The position numbers and the translations under genes were made by a program. This document shows positions 9,127-18,348 of a stretch of DNA of 64,000 bases, piece after piece. The DNA lies in contig NZ_LN614827.1 in assembly GCF_000953135.1 (NCBI RefSeq), positions 3,422,501 to 3,486,500 of the forward strand. Reading direction: 5' to 3'. The stretch comes from Legionella fallonii LLAP-10. Lineage in GTDB: Bacteria; Pseudomonadota; Gammaproteobacteria; Legionellales; Legionellaceae. Under the pieces are notes generated by a model. That model made no database searches, was not told the origin of the DNA, and saw nothing but the letters and a program-made list of their open reading frames with translations. Numbering within the stretch: position 1 is the first letter of the stretch; every line of letters begins with the position of its first letter.

Positions 9127-9401
9127 ACAGTGTTCTTAATTTAACGTCATTTTCGGAGAAGAAACTTATTAGATCCAGTCTCTATCTCGATCCGTTCGCC
9201 CGGAGGAGGGCAAGGTAAAATCTGAGTTCCTTATCCGAAACTGATATTAAGTTATTCGCCTAAATTTATTGCTTAAACAAAAATGGTCTAAAATAAAATA
9301 AGCAGATAGTTTGTAATCGTTCACGGGCTATACTTGAATCTGGGTAGAAGGTCAGATTTGTGCTCAAGTTGAACGTCTACGATAATTTTGGGGGATAAAA
9401 A

Positions 9402-9980
9402 ATGACACTACAGCCATTTCAAAAAGCGGAAGAAGTAGAGAAATTACAATTTTTTCAAAATCTTGTTCCTGGACAACAAAAATCTGACTTTATTAACCGC
9501 TATCAGGCAGAATGTTTACCTGAAGATAATGAGGAAAACGCTGAAAGAAGGCAATTACTAAATCATTTCCCTCCCGTTCTCTCTTTTTATGAACAACAAA
9601 AAAAGAAATTCTACGAAAAAGAAGCTCAAGATTGTAAGCAATTTTGTTGCGGAAGTATGTCCATGAATATGAATGGCGATAAGGCGGTTTTAGAACCTGC
9701 AGACAATTACATGCTTTCGATTGGCTCAGGGAAGCTGTATCAAGGCAGCGCCGATACCATAAAACATTCAATGCAAAGTGATATACGCCAAGCGTCTTCA
9801 CCAAATGGAGGATCATTGCCATTCGGTAGTCCACAACAAGCTCAAGCAATTGATGGACTCAGACAATTTGAAAATATAGTCGCACAACGAGAGCAAGGCA
9901 ACACACCAGCCCAAGCAGACATGACACAAGATCAAAAATTTAATCCTTTTCAAACAGCCCCTAAGCCAACAAAAGACTAG
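9402..9980 (+). CDS. Hypothetical soluble protein, effector-like
   Basis: A 192-aa hydrophilic protein that I do not recognise. It has no signal peptide or membrane segment. The N-terminal 90 residues are charged and helical, with a small Cys cluster (DCKQFCCGS). The C-terminal 100 residues are low in hydrophobic residues and rich in Gln, Ser, Pro and Gly, probably disordered. A good ribosome-binding site (GGGGGATAAAA) precedes the ATG, and it has its own promoter-sized upstream region. A single-gene unit with a disordered polar tail is compatible with a Dot/Icm substrate, but nothing in the sequence proves it. Confidence 0.55.
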   Translation: MTLQPFQKAEEVEKLQFFQNLVPGQQKSDFINRYQAECLPEDNEENAERRQLLNHFPPVLSFYEQQKKKFYEKEAQDCKQFCCGSMSMNMNGDKAVLEPADNYMLSIGSGKLYQGSADTIKHSMQSDIRQASSPNGGSLPFGSPQQAQAIDGLRQFENIVAQREQGNTPAQADMTQDQKFNPFQTAPKPTKD

Positions 9981-10201
9981 TTTCAAGCCATTTATGAGGT
10001 ATTAATGCTGTAAGACAAACATAGGTTGGCCCACAGCCATTATGATTAACGTGAGTTTTGGATAAGGTAAGTTCCCCCTCGCCCTAAACCATATGTCATC
10101 CTGCGCCGCATTCTGGATGAAGGACCGTCAACGATTACAAAATATAAATTGACACCCTCCCAAATTAAGATATATCGAATAACAGGATAGAACCTCCTAA
10201 T
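9981..10201. other. Non-coding gap with repeat fragments
   Basis: This gap contains fragments of the dispersed repeats seen elsewhere: TAGGTTGG near 10023, GGATAAGGTAAGTTCCCCC near 10060, and TGTCATCC with CTGGATGA near 10094-10120. No gene is seen in it. It ends where the Fur-like remnant begins. Confidence 0.4.
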
Positions 10202-10360
10202 ATTCCGATCTTAAAAAGTAACACTCGCCATATAACGGCTGAATCTCTTTATTTACAGCTCAAGGCTTATGGCAATAATATTGGCCTAGCCACTATTTAT
10301 CGTACTCTGTCAGATTTTATGGAAGTAGGTATTGTTAAGCGCCACTATTTCCTTGTGTAA
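10202..10360 (+). pseudogene. Fur-family regulator remnant
   Basis: Translation of this stretch gives a segment with RHITAESLYLQLKAYG, then NIGLATIYRTLSDFMEVGIV and KRHYF, followed by a stop. This is the winged-helix part of a Fur/Zur/PerR repressor, including the recognition helix pattern GLATIYRTL. No start codon lies in a sensible place and the metal-binding dimerisation domain is absent, so only about 50 codons of a once complete gene remain. The source is unknown; it may be a decayed paralogue or a transferred Fur gene. Confidence 0.7.
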
Positions 10361-10430
10361 TATATTAATTTAGTCGATAATCCGGTCAGAATCTAATAGT
10401 TTATTTTTTCAACAAGAATCTCACCACCAA

Positions 10431-11945
10431 ATGCTAGAAGACTACTCTGCCGAAGTGCTTAACACCAAAAAAACCACCTATTATTTCTGGCTCTTTATTC
10501 TTATTCATACATTAATATGGACCATTGGACCTTCATTATTGAGACCTACTGTACCGCATGATACCTTAGAAGGAATTACCTGGGGTCTTCAATGGCAATT
10601 AGGTTATAACAAGCATCCCTTTGTAACAGCCTGGCTTTGTGCAGGAATAACTCAATTATTTGGAGTCACAGGCTGGCCGGTTTATCTTTTAGCTCAACTG
10701 GCAGTATCTATCACTTTTATTGCAGTTTGGAAATTGGCACAACAGATACTTCCCTTACTCCATGCACTTATCGCTACGTTACTATTAGAAGGAGTCCTTT
10801 TTTATAATATTAACTCCTTTAATTTTACTCCTGATACCTTACAATCTCCTTTATGGGCATTACTAAGTCTATTTTTTTATCAAGCCCTAACAAAACAAAA
10901 TTTAAGTAATTGGCTCTATACTGCCTTTTTTGCTGCACTCTCTGTTTGTACTAAATACCAAGCAGCATTATTACTGCTGCCTATGTTCTTGTTTTGCTTA
11001 TTTAATCCTGTAGCACGCAAGAGTTTTACTAAACCAGGAGTATATTACGCCCTAGTAATATTTATAGTGTTAGTCATGCCTCATTTGCTCTGGCTTTATG
11101 AGCACCATTTTATTACTTTAACCTACGCCGCCGAGATTTCTTCGGACTACACCCATAACAAAAATCTTTTAAATCATCTTACTCATCCTGCAGGATTCTT
11201 AATTAACAGTGTTGTCGATGTTGTAGGAGTTTTTGTTCTACTTTGGCCTTTTTATAACAAAAATAGAATCAAATTCCCTTTAACTTCCTTCCAAAGCCAA
11301 TTTCTCATTACTTTAGGATTAGGGCCACTCATCCTTACTTTTTTACTTTGTTGTTTTACTGGCGATTATTTCCCACCAAGATGGTCTACCCCCTATTTCT
11401 TTATGCTAGGTATCCTTTGTCTCAGCTATTTAAAGCCAGCCCTCTCTAAAAAACAATTACAACAATTTGCGATTACATTACTGCTCTTTAGCTCCTCATT
11501 ATTTTTCATTAGAATGAGCACATTAACCCTGTTTCCAAGGCCTAATAGTGATGCCTTTCTACCTAATAAGCAAATCGCTTTAACTTTATCCAAACTTTGG
11601 GAAGAACGATATCACACTCAATTACCCTATCTTGCCGGAAGCCACTATCTTGTTACAGGCGTCGTACCTTATATGTCGCATTACCCCATACCCTATTTAA
11701 GCTGGGAGTCAGAAGACAGTTCTTGGCTTGATGAACAACAACTACGTCAACATGGCGGGCTGTTTATTTGGGACAAAAATGGATATTACGCTTGGGATAA
11801 ACAAAGCCAAACTCATATTGATTTACCAGAGGCCGTTATAAAACGTTTTCCAAAATTAGAAATCATGCCTGATTATACTTTTTATAGGTTATCCGATAAT
11901 TATTCTATAGAGATCGGTGTGGCAATTTTACCCCCTTCCGATTGA
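10431..11945 (+). CDS. ArnT-like glycosyltransferase (GT39/PMT family)
   Basis: A 504-aa polytopic membrane protein with about 11-12 hydrophobic segments in the first 370 residues and a soluble C-terminal periplasmic part. The first large loop has TVPHDTLEGITWG, the position where PMT/ArnT enzymes keep acidic catalytic residues, followed by KHPFVTAW as in the 'H-P-P' motif of this family. Such enzymes move a sugar from a polyprenyl-phosphate carrier to lipid A, another glycan or a protein. The acceptor is not predictable. A second, divergent family member is at 32102-33595. It has no clear operon partner. Confidence 0.78.
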   Translation: MLEDYSAEVLNTKKTTYYFWLFILIHTLIWTIGPSLLRPTVPHDTLEGITWGLQWQLGYNKHPFVTAWLCAGITQLFGVTGWPVYLLAQLAVSITFIAVWKLAQQILPLLHALIATLLLEGVLFYNINSFNFTPDTLQSPLWALLSLFFYQALTKQNLSNWLYTAFFAALSVCTKYQAALLLLPMFLFCLFNPVARKSFTKPGVYYALVIFIVLVMPHLLWLYEHHFITLTYAAEISSDYTHNKNLLNHLTHPAGFLINSVVDVVGVFVLLWPFYNKNRIKFPLTSFQSQFLITLGLGPLILTFLLCCFTGDYFPPRWSTPYFFMLGILCLSYLKPALSKKQLQQFAITLLLFSSSLFFIRMSTLTLFPRPNSDAFLPNKQIALTLSKLWEERYHTQLPYLAGSHYLVTGVVPYMSHYPIPYLSWESEDSSWLDEQQLRQHGGLFIWDKNGYYAWDKQSQTHIDLPEAVIKRFPKLEIMPDYTFYRLSDNYSIEIGVAILPPSD

Positions 11946-12034
11946 GTGAAAAGTGCTAATTATTATTCCTACTCTTCTATTTTTTCCCTTAAAAATAAGC
12001 GATACTTCTTGCAAAATAAATAGTAATAAAGTTT

Positions 12035-12847
12035 ATGACGAAAATTAGGCCCTTTCTTAAATGGGCAGGAAGCAAATATAATTGTTTAAATGAAATTATC
12101 TCCTCTCTTCCCTCGGGTAACCGTTTAATTGAGCCTTTTGCTGGATCGGGAGTCGTGTTTATGAATACAGATTACTCATCCTATATTTTGGCAGAAAGCA
12201 ATCCTGATTTAGTGGAAATTTTCACTACCTTACAAGATCAAGGAGAGGACTTTATAGACTATTGCCAGCAGTACTTTCAACCTGAAGCAAATTGCAAGGA
12301 ACAATACTATAAGCGGCGCGATGATTTTAACCAACTAGGCTATTCTTATCAGAAATCTGCCTTTTTCCTCTATCTTAATAGACATGGTTATAATGGTTTA
12401 TGCCGTTATAATTCTAAAGGTATATATAATGTACCTTTTGGGTTGTATGCTAAACCCTACTTTCCTCGCAAGGAAATGCTCCTCTTTCATCAAAAAAGTA
12501 AGCACGCGCAATTCATCCAAAACGATTTTCGCAGTACGTTTCAATTAGCAGAGCCAGGAGATGTTATTTATTGTGATCCGCCCTATGTACCCATATCTCC
12601 TAAAACTAAACCCTTACCGTATACCCAAAAACAATTTTCTGAAGAAGATCAGATTGAATTAGCAGAATTAGCTAAAATTACTGCTGCAAAAGGGATACCG
12701 GTAATTATTTCGAATCATGATACCGAATTTACTCGACGCCATTATCAAAAAGCAAAAATCAAAAGTTTTCCTGTTTCCCGCTGGATTAATTGCAATGCGC
12801 AAGGACGACAACCGGTAAAAGAGTTAGTTGCTGTTTTTACTAAGTGA
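12035..12847 (+). CDS. dam: DNA adenine methylase (Dam type)
   Basis: A 270-aa class alpha N6-adenine methyltransferase. It begins with the Dam-type RPFLKWAGSKYN, followed by motif I (IEPFAGSGVVF, S-adenosylmethionine binding) and near residue 180 motif IV Asp-Pro-Pro-Tyr (VIYCDPPYVPI). HGYNGLCRYN and FNVPFG-like (YNVPFGLY) segments match GATC-specific Dam and its relatives. Length is normal for the family. No restriction endonuclease or vsr gene lies next to it, so it is likely a solitary (orphan) methylase acting in mismatch repair, replication timing or gene regulation. Confidence 0.88.
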   Translation: MTKIRPFLKWAGSKYNCLNEIISSLPSGNRLIEPFAGSGVVFMNTDYSSYILAESNPDLVEIFTTLQDQGEDFIDYCQQYFQPEANCKEQYYKRRDDFNQLGYSYQKSAFFLYLNRHGYNGLCRYNSKGIYNVPFGLYAKPYFPRKEMLLFHQKSKHAQFIQNDFRSTFQLAEPGDVIYCDPPYVPISPKTKPLPYTQKQFSEEDQIELAELAKITAAKGIPVIISNHDTEFTRRHYQKAKIKSFPVSRWINCNAQGRQPVKELVAVFTK

Positions 12848-13348
12848 TGCAAGCTCAATATAAAAGACCTGATACTTAGGTTATATAGGCTAATATGAAC
12901 CGTTTAGGCTGAGCCCTCCATCCCAATCAATTGAGATACTACTGAAATTAACTCATTTTTAGAAATTTTCATGAAAACATACTAATCTGAAGAGCCATAT
13001 TATGTTTTGGTTGATAGATTGAACGATATTATTTAATGAAATTGGTAGTGGTGAATTAATTTGGCTTATTCAATAATTTTTTGCGTATTAAAGCGCCATT
13101 ATTTTGCGGTTCTAAGGGGAGATTCACAAAGAAATACAGGGATATGACTCTCAGTTTTAAACATTGAAAAATAATAATATGTTGATTAATAGTCATTTAT
13201 TAATATTATTGCCAATTTGAGCTGGATATGCGGCAAAACTCACTTATCGATTTTATCGGCGTACTTCAGGGAGTTTTTGAGTTGTCTAGGCCAGTGATTC
13301 ATTTCTTGTTAAAAGAAAAAAATGCAGGCCCCGACTCTATTGTCCGTT
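12848..13348. other. 501-bp non-coding gap
   Basis: AT-rich sequence between the ends of dam (plus) and the carbonic anhydrase gene (minus). A loose inverted pair, CAAAACTC near 13233 and GGAGTTTTTGAG near 13271, could form a hairpin. No recognisable gene, remnant or repeat of the other families was found. Confidence 0.4.
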
Positions 13349-13975
13349 TTACTCTTCAAAAAATAAGACCTCTCCAGAGGAAACGTCGTACAAACCACCA
13401 ATAATTTTAATGGTTCTTTGAGCCTTTAGCTCCTTTATAATACTACTTTTATTTAGAATATGTTGAATGCTATTTTTGATATTAATTTTGGCAACTTCAT
13501 TGACATAAGCGAGATTACTCCCGTTTCGATTTTCTTTAAATGTTCTTTCCTGGTGAATTGCTGGTTTTATTTTTTCTAAAAGCTGAGTTAAATATCCTAA
13601 CTCAGCTTCATCACAAGCCCCTTTTATTGCGCCACAATTGGTATGGCCTAGAACTACAATTAATTTAGATCCCGCTGCTTTACAAGCGAATTCTAAACTA
13701 CCGATAATATCATCATTCACAATATTACCTGCAATTCTAATACTAAAAATATCCCCAAGACCTTGGTCAAATATTAATTCTGCTGGTGTTCGTGAATCAA
13801 TACAACTTAAAATTGTGGCGAAAGGGTATTGCCCATCAGCTGTTTCATTTACTTGTTGTAGTAAATTTCGATTAAATCGCAAGTTTTGAATAAACCGTTG
13901 ATTTCCCTTATGCAGCAAATCAATTGCTTGGTCTGGGGTGATATTATGTTGCTCTTTTTTACTAATCGTTTTCAT
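13349..13975 (-). CDS. Beta-class carbonic anhydrase
   Basis: A 208-aa beta-carbonic anhydrase, which interconverts CO2 and bicarbonate. The zinc and catalytic residues are all present: Cys and the Asp/Arg dyad in LSCIDSRTP, and His plus second Cys in GHTNCGAIKGA. It ends with the family's VxGxxYDVxxGxVxF pattern (IIGGLYDVSSGEVLFFE). It has no signal peptide, so it is cytoplasmic. It follows the bestrophin gene at 24 bp on the same strand, which makes a two-gene operon likely and suggests it supplies or uses bicarbonate passing through that channel. Confidence 0.92.
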   Translation of the reverse strand: MKTISKKEQHNITPDQAIDLLHKGNQRFIQNLRFNRNLLQQVNETADGQYPFATILSCIDSRTPAELIFDQGLGDIFSIRIAGNIVNDDIIGSLEFACKAAGSKLIVVLGHTNCGAIKGACDEAELGYLTQLLEKIKPAIHQERTFKENRNGSNLAYVNEVAKINIKNSIQHILNKSSIIKELKAQRTIKIIGGLYDVSSGEVLFFEE

Positions 13976-13999
13976 AAATACTCCAATCCAATCGTTTAA

Positions 14000-14899
14000 T
14001 TATTTACATTGCTTTTTCTTAATTTCCATTACGTTATTTTCTATGGTGCTACAAATATCATTCAGAGGTAAATGACTCAAATTCTCAATTGAAAAGGGGT
14101 TCTGTAGCTCTACTCCTATTTGGTCTAATGAAAAAAGAGCATATGCAACCAAAGTCACGATAATGGGATTAATATATGCAGAGTAATTAACTAGAGCCAC
14201 AGGAAGTATAATCAAAAATAAAAGGATAAATCGACGTGATTTGATTGCCATCACAAAAGGCATCGGTGTTTTTAATATCCGTTCGCACGCGCCTTGACAA
14301 TCCAGAATTGCTTCACGAAGCTCTTCTGCTTTCAAAAAAGAAAACTGATTTAATTTGCCACTTTTTTGCATCTGCGACAACATTTCAGCCAGCTTTGACG
14401 AAATTAAATTAGGTTTGTGTTGCCACTGCTGCAATTGAGCATATGTATAATCACATAATAGATGTTTGACTTCATCTACAGAAGTGATTCCCCTAAGATT
14501 ATTTTTCATAAGATACGGCATTGCCGCAATTAGACCCAAAATTTTATCTATCTCGTCCCTATTTGAAGGATCTATGTAACTTATTATAATGATTGCCAAG
14601 TTTCTACTGCAATTAACCACATTACCCCATAGTTTTCTTGCTTCCCACCAACGGTCGTATCCCGCATTAACACGAAAAACTAAAATTAATCCCATAATTA
14701 CCCCTGCATACTCAAAGGGGCTGATAGGAAGAGATAACCAGGGAATAAAAATACTTAGTAAAGAAATTAAACATGCATAAACACATACCGCCAAAACCTT
14801 TTTCCATACTCTAGGAGTAACCGAACCATGAATGGCAAGCGCACAATCCATGAAATTAGGATATTCATATTGATTTATAATTCTTTTATTTTCTTTCAT
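14000..14899 (-). CDS. Bestrophin-family anion channel (YneE/UPF0187)
   Basis: A 299-aa membrane protein with four hydrophobic segments. LVFRVNAGYDRWWEARKLWG is the hallmark of bacterial bestrophins, in which homologues form pentameric anion- or cation-conducting pores. The N-terminal helix region (VWKKVLAVCVYACLISLL) and the C-terminal DQIGVELQNPF segment also match. It is the first gene of a probable operon with the carbonic anhydrase, which favours bicarbonate as the passing ion; that is an inference from the pairing. GAAATG-rich upstream DNA (790 bp) probably holds its promoter. Confidence 0.87.
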   Translation of the reverse strand: MKENKRIINQYEYPNFMDCALAIHGSVTPRVWKKVLAVCVYACLISLLSIFIPWLSLPISPFEYAGVIMGLILVFRVNAGYDRWWEARKLWGNVVNCSRNLAIIIISYIDPSNRDEIDKILGLIAAMPYLMKNNLRGITSVDEVKHLLCDYTYAQLQQWQHKPNLISSKLAEMLSQMQKSGKLNQFSFLKAEELREAILDCQGACERILKTPMPFVMAIKSRRFILLFLIILPVALVNYSAYINPIIVTLVAYALFSLDQIGVELQNPFSIENLSHLPLNDICSTIENNVMEIKKKQCK

Positions 14900-15691
14900 A
14901 GCATTTCGTACCTAATTTATGCCTGCAACTCATGGTTGCTTCGAATAATACATTTAAAACTGGATATCAATTAGCGCTCGATAATTCTTTCTTTTTCAAT
15001 AAATTTCCATGCATTTTTTTGAAAACGTATCAAAATGGTATTCAATTTCTGATGAGTATGAAACAGAAAGAAATATTATTTGGGCTGATGACATAGCTTA
15101 AGTCCTCTTAGTTTTTAAAAATAAAACAAAAAATTATTAAATTTAATTGTAAGAGAAAAATGTATGTTTTACTTCTTAAGTGGTTATTATTAATCCTCTT
15201 CATGAAAAAGCATCGGGATTGTTAATGGGGATTATTTGCTCTAATTTCAAGATTATTTTTAAATAATTTTTAGGAAAAACTATCAGCCCATCAAATGTTC
15301 CGTCGGGATCTTTAGTATTCATCTTTTGCTAGAGGTTCGTCTGAAAGAGAATCGTTTTTAAATTATTTTCCATTTTTTCACCTGACCGTTAAAAGCTTGT
15401 CATGCTTTATGATGGAGACAAATTTTATAACTTCAACTAGTACACTTTATTTTAGGAGTAGGAGTTAATCACTCTGATATTAAGCTACGAATCGGATCAA
15501 AATTTTTAAAAAGTGTACTCATTGAAAATGAAATTTTTGACCTTATATCATAGATACCATTTACTTTTATGGAGGGCTTTGTAACCAATTAGTACTTGCA
15601 ATGAACTTACAGAACTAGAAATAAAATAGCTTAATTTTTGTTTATATTTTTTGCTTTTTATAAAAATTAGAGAATTAAGAGGATTTAAACT
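14900..15691. other. 792-bp non-coding gap between divergent genes
   Basis: AT-rich gap between the bestrophin (minus) and hibernation-factor (plus) genes; it must hold both promoters. A 33-codon open stretch near 15450-15550 (translating through VNHSDIKLRIGSKFL to a stop) may be a decayed coding fragment, but I do not recognise it. No tRNA, terminator or repeat family stands out. Confidence 0.4.
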
Positions 15692-16060
15692 ATGTCAACA
15701 GTTCAAACAACAATCCGCGGTATTTCATCAACACTGACAATCAATTACCACATCGATAGACATTTTAATAAGCTGAAAAGATCCTACGGCAAAATAAATA
15801 AATGCAGAGTGGTTATCGATTTGGCTAAAAATAACACACACAAAGACAAACTGTATAGTGTGTGCATCACTATAACTATTCCTGGAAAAGAGTTAGTGAG
15901 TAAAAAGCAGGATCCCAATTTATTTATAGCTGTTCGTAATGGCTTTTTAGCTCTCGAACAATTATTAGAGAAACACCATAAAAAGAAATTGCTGTTTAAC
16001 AAGAACTACTCTAATTATCTGCGAGATTATAAAAACGACTCAATAGTTCGAGTCAGCTAA
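15692..16060 (+). CDS. Ribosome hibernation-promoting factor (HPF/RaiA family)
   Basis: A 122-aa protein with the HPF/YfiA fold: beta strands around QTTIRGIS and RVVIDLAK, an internal amphipathic helix (NPNLFIAVRNGFLALEQ-like, seen as DPNLFIAVRNGFLALEQLL), and a basic tail (KHHKKKLLF). These proteins sit in the 30S decoding channel and inactivate ribosomes in stationary phase. It is a short form without the long-HPF dimerisation domain. AAGAGG lies before the ATG and a hairpin terminator follows. The next gene encodes a small heat-shock protein, so the pair forms a stress-linked block. Confidence 0.8.
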   Translation: MSTVQTTIRGISSTLTINYHIDRHFNKLKRSYGKINKCRVVIDLAKNNTHKDKLYSVCITITIPGKELVSKKQDPNLFIAVRNGFLALEQLLEKHHKKKLLFNKNYSNYLRDYKNDSIVRVS

Positions 16061-16098
16061 GCGCGTTTTTAATCGCAATTCAGATTAATGATACTCGA

Positions 16099-16128
16099 AG
16101 ACAGGGCGAGTCCTTAATAGCCCTGTCT
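16099..16128 (+). terminator. Rho-independent terminator after hibernation factor
   Basis: AGACAGGGC (16099-16107) pairs perfectly with GCCCTGTCT (16120-16128), followed by CTAAATTTT. It lies 38 bp after the stop and 46 bp before the Hsp20 start, so the two genes are probably separate transcripts or joined only by read-through. Confidence 0.65.
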
Positions 16129-16173
16129 CTAAATTTTGAAATAGTTAGTATGTTGATAATGAAGGAGGCAGTT

Positions 16174-16755
16174 ATGAGCAAAGAGTTCATTCTATTTTTA
16201 TCGTGTGCGGTTATGCTTACCGCAATGATGTCTGTGGTTAATGCCAAAGACACTAATCCAGTTCAAAAAAGCACGCATCAAATGGCATTTCCATTTGATG
16301 ACGATCCTTTTTTTCAATCTAATAATGATGTATTCAATCAAATCAAGACCATGCAGCAAGCTATGGATCGCCTAATGCAGCACCAGTTTACACAAATTAA
16401 TAATAATCGGTTTAATTTTGCGAACTCAAAAAATGCTCTAGGTTCTTCACAAGACATTCAAATTGAGGAACGCAACAACGAGCTCATTTACAAGATCAAA
16501 CAGCCCGAAGGCACCGATAGTAAAGTCGATGTTTCTGTGGAAGATGGGTTATTAATTATTAATACCCGTCTCATGCAGAAAATGACACATAGTGAGAATG
16601 ACAGCAAAAGCTATAGTTATTCTCAAAGCAATTACAACCAATCTTTTAAATTGCCAAATGAGTATGATCCCAATTCAATAGATATAAAAACAAAGGGCTC
16701 CAATCTAATTGTTACTTTCAAAAAACAGGGGATATCGAACTCTTTAAAGATCTGA
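16174..16755 (+). CDS. Exported small heat-shock protein (Hsp20/alpha-crystallin)
   Basis: A small heat-shock protein of 193 aa. The chosen ATG has an excellent Shine-Dalgarno (GAAGGAGG at 16161-16168); an earlier in-frame ATG at 16150 lacks one. This start gives a signal peptide (MSKEFILFLSCAVMLTAM, cleavage after Val-Val-Asn-Ala), so the protein should be periplasmic, unlike cytoplasmic IbpA-type proteins. The alpha-crystallin domain spans about residues 95-190 (IQIEERNNELIYKI, VDVSVEDGLLIINTRL, SFKLPNEYD, LIVTFKKQ). It would hold unfolded envelope proteins. The upstream segment is Gln- and Asn-rich (QQAMDRLMQHQF). No sigma-32 promoter was identified. Confidence 0.82.
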   Translation: MSKEFILFLSCAVMLTAMMSVVNAKDTNPVQKSTHQMAFPFDDDPFFQSNNDVFNQIKTMQQAMDRLMQHQFTQINNNRFNFANSKNALGSSQDIQIEERNNELIYKIKQPEGTDSKVDVSVEDGLLIINTRLMQKMTHSENDSKSYSYSQSNYNQSFKLPNEYDPNSIDIKTKGSNLIVTFKKQGISNSLKI

Positions 16756-16768
16756 AGCCTTCCGTTAT

Positions 16769-16811
16769 AAATGACATCGATGCAATCAAATAGGATGTAT
16801 CGGTGTCATTT
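16769..16811 (+). terminator. Hairpin terminator after Hsp20
   Basis: AAATGACATCGATGCA (16769-16784) pairs with TGTATCGGTGTCATTT (16796-16811), with two mismatches, followed by TAAAATATA. It lies 13 bp after the Hsp20 stop. The remainder of this gap up to 17026 holds no gene. Confidence 0.6.
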
Positions 16812-17026
16812 TAAAATATACCCTAACTTGGTGTCAGGTGACCCTTCAGTTTTTTGTCATGAGAGGATTGAAAATTGCATTTATTGAGGAAAAGTTCTTG
16901 CTAAAAGATGAAAACTGGTATTGCTACCGGCAATTTTATAAAGAAACCTCCAATCTGCTCTGTTTTATATTGTGCACAATCGTTCCTTTTTACTTTTGAA
17001 CTTCCTATAACCTCAAGTCGATAATG

Positions 17027-17048
17027 TAGGTCGGAAAAATCCGACCTA
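17027..17048. terminator. Perfect hairpin downstream of MFS gene
   Basis: TAGGTCGGA (17027-17035) and TCCGACCTA (17040-17048) form a perfect 9-bp stem with an AAAA loop. It is 20 bp beyond the stop of the minus-strand transporter and could stop transcription on either strand, although the T-tract is short. Its sequence is related to the GTAGGTTGG hairpins elsewhere in the window. Confidence 0.5.
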
Positions 17049-17067
17049 TTTCCTGGTCTTAAATGGT

Positions 17068-18348
17068 TTAATTAATAGGATGCTGATCTTTATGATCTTT
17101 TATAAAGAAAGCTAATATAGTAACTAATAACAATGAGATCGGTAGTATGGATAAAGCGACCTGATAGTCTTCGACAGTATAAATGTGTTCACCACCAACT
17201 ATTCCACTATCACCAAAAGTATCCAGTAATTTACCCACTAACGGCTGGAAAATAACTCCACCAAGAGTGACTATCATATTCGTTGCAGCAAATACTGTTC
17301 CCGATAATTTAGCACCACTACACTCTTTAGCCATAATGAAAACAATAATTTCTGTAGCGCTAAATACGCCATATAAAAATAATAAGATATTCAGGCTAGA
17401 ATAAGATAATCCAGGACAGTATAGAACAATACTGATACAAATCAGCGAGAGTATAGCCCCGATAACCAGGGGTAGCACGCGCCTACCCGATCTATCCGAC
17501 AAATAACCTGCAATCGGCGCTCCTACAGCCCAACCTAAAAAAACCGCCGATACAGTTTTTGCAGCTTCTACTTTGGTTAAATGATGTGCTTGCTCTAAAT
17601 AAGTTTTGCCCCATAACTCACCAAAAACAGAGAGGGAAGTATATAAACAAGCGCCTACAAAGCCAATCAACCACACCTCAGGGGACATCAATACTTTCAG
17701 AACATTATGAAAAAACTCTGGTAATGGATATTTATTCGGTTGATACCCTTCAGGTCCATCTCTAACAACAAGCAACATCAGAACACTTAAGCCTGAACCT
17801 ACAAAGGCAATCAATAGTAAAACTTGTTCCCAGCCCATACTAACGGACCATTCAGTTATTTTTACTTCACCATAAACTAACCCTAACATACCTAGAGTAG
17901 TGATTAAGCCGGCAACTAAGGAAAAGTAACGGCGTGGCAACCAATGTAAAGCTAGAGATAACACACCAACGAATGCAAAGGAAGAACCAAATCCCACTAA
18001 AAATCGCCCTGCTCCTACGAGGAACATAGACGAAGTTAAAGTGAACATCCAAGAACCGATAGTGCAGCATATACAAGCAAAAGTTAGAAGTCGCCTGGGG
18101 CCAAACCTATCCATCAGCATCCCTACAGGCAATTGCATAGGTGAATATGCAAAATAATATAATGCTGAGATCTGCCCAAAAGTGGTAGCAGATATATGGC
18201 CAAGGGCAGTACTTAGTTCTGTTTGTAAAGCACCAGGTATAATCCTAAGAATAAATTCGTAGCAATAAAACACGGCGCCAACAAAGCAGACTAAAATTCC
18301 AAAAAATGCTTGCTTTTTAGTAATCATATTATTTGGGTGCATGGGCAT
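17068..18348 (-). CDS. MFS transporter, Pht-like family
   Basis: A 426-aa major-facilitator protein with 12 predicted helices. The N-terminal pattern (FYCYEFILRIIPG, then FAYSPMQLPVGMLMDRFGPRRLL with the MFS motif A) is shared with the transporters at 18329, 28605 and 29898, and with the Legionella phagosomal transporter (Pht) family, which takes up amino acids or nucleosides. The substrate is unknown. It overlaps the end of the upstream transporter by 20 bp if the first ATG is used; the ATG at 18327, one base after that gene's stop, is equally possible. The two genes form an operon and are paralogues. Confidence 0.82.
   Translation of the reverse strand: MPMHPNNMITKKQAFFGILVCFVGAVFYCYEFILRIIPGALQTELSTALGHISATTFGQISALYYFAYSPMQLPVGMLMDRFGPRRLLTFACICCTIGSWMFTLTSSMFLVGAGRFLVGFGSSFAFVGVLSLALHWLPRRYFSLVAGLITTLGMLGLVYGEVKITEWSVSMGWEQVLLLIAFVGSGLSVLMLLVVRDGPEGYQPNKYPLPEFFHNVLKVLMSPEVWLIGFVGACLYTSLSVFGELWGKTYLEQAHHLTKVEAAKTVSAVFLGWAVGAPIAGYLSDRSGRRVLPLVIGAILSLICISIVLYCPGLSYSSLNILLFLYGVFSATEIIVFIMAKECSGAKLSGTVFAATNMIVTLGGVIFQPLVGKLLDTFGDSGIVGGEHIYTVEDYQVALSILPISLLLVTILAFFIKDHKDQHPIN

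Noticed and set aside
12035-12847. Restriction-modification system around the Dam-type methylase
   Set aside because: The neighbours are a glycosyltransferase and a non-coding gap; no endonuclease, specificity or vsr gene is present.
15440-15550. Small gene in the gap before the hibernation factor
   Set aside because: About 33 codons without a start codon, ribosome-binding site or recognised family; at most a decayed fragment.
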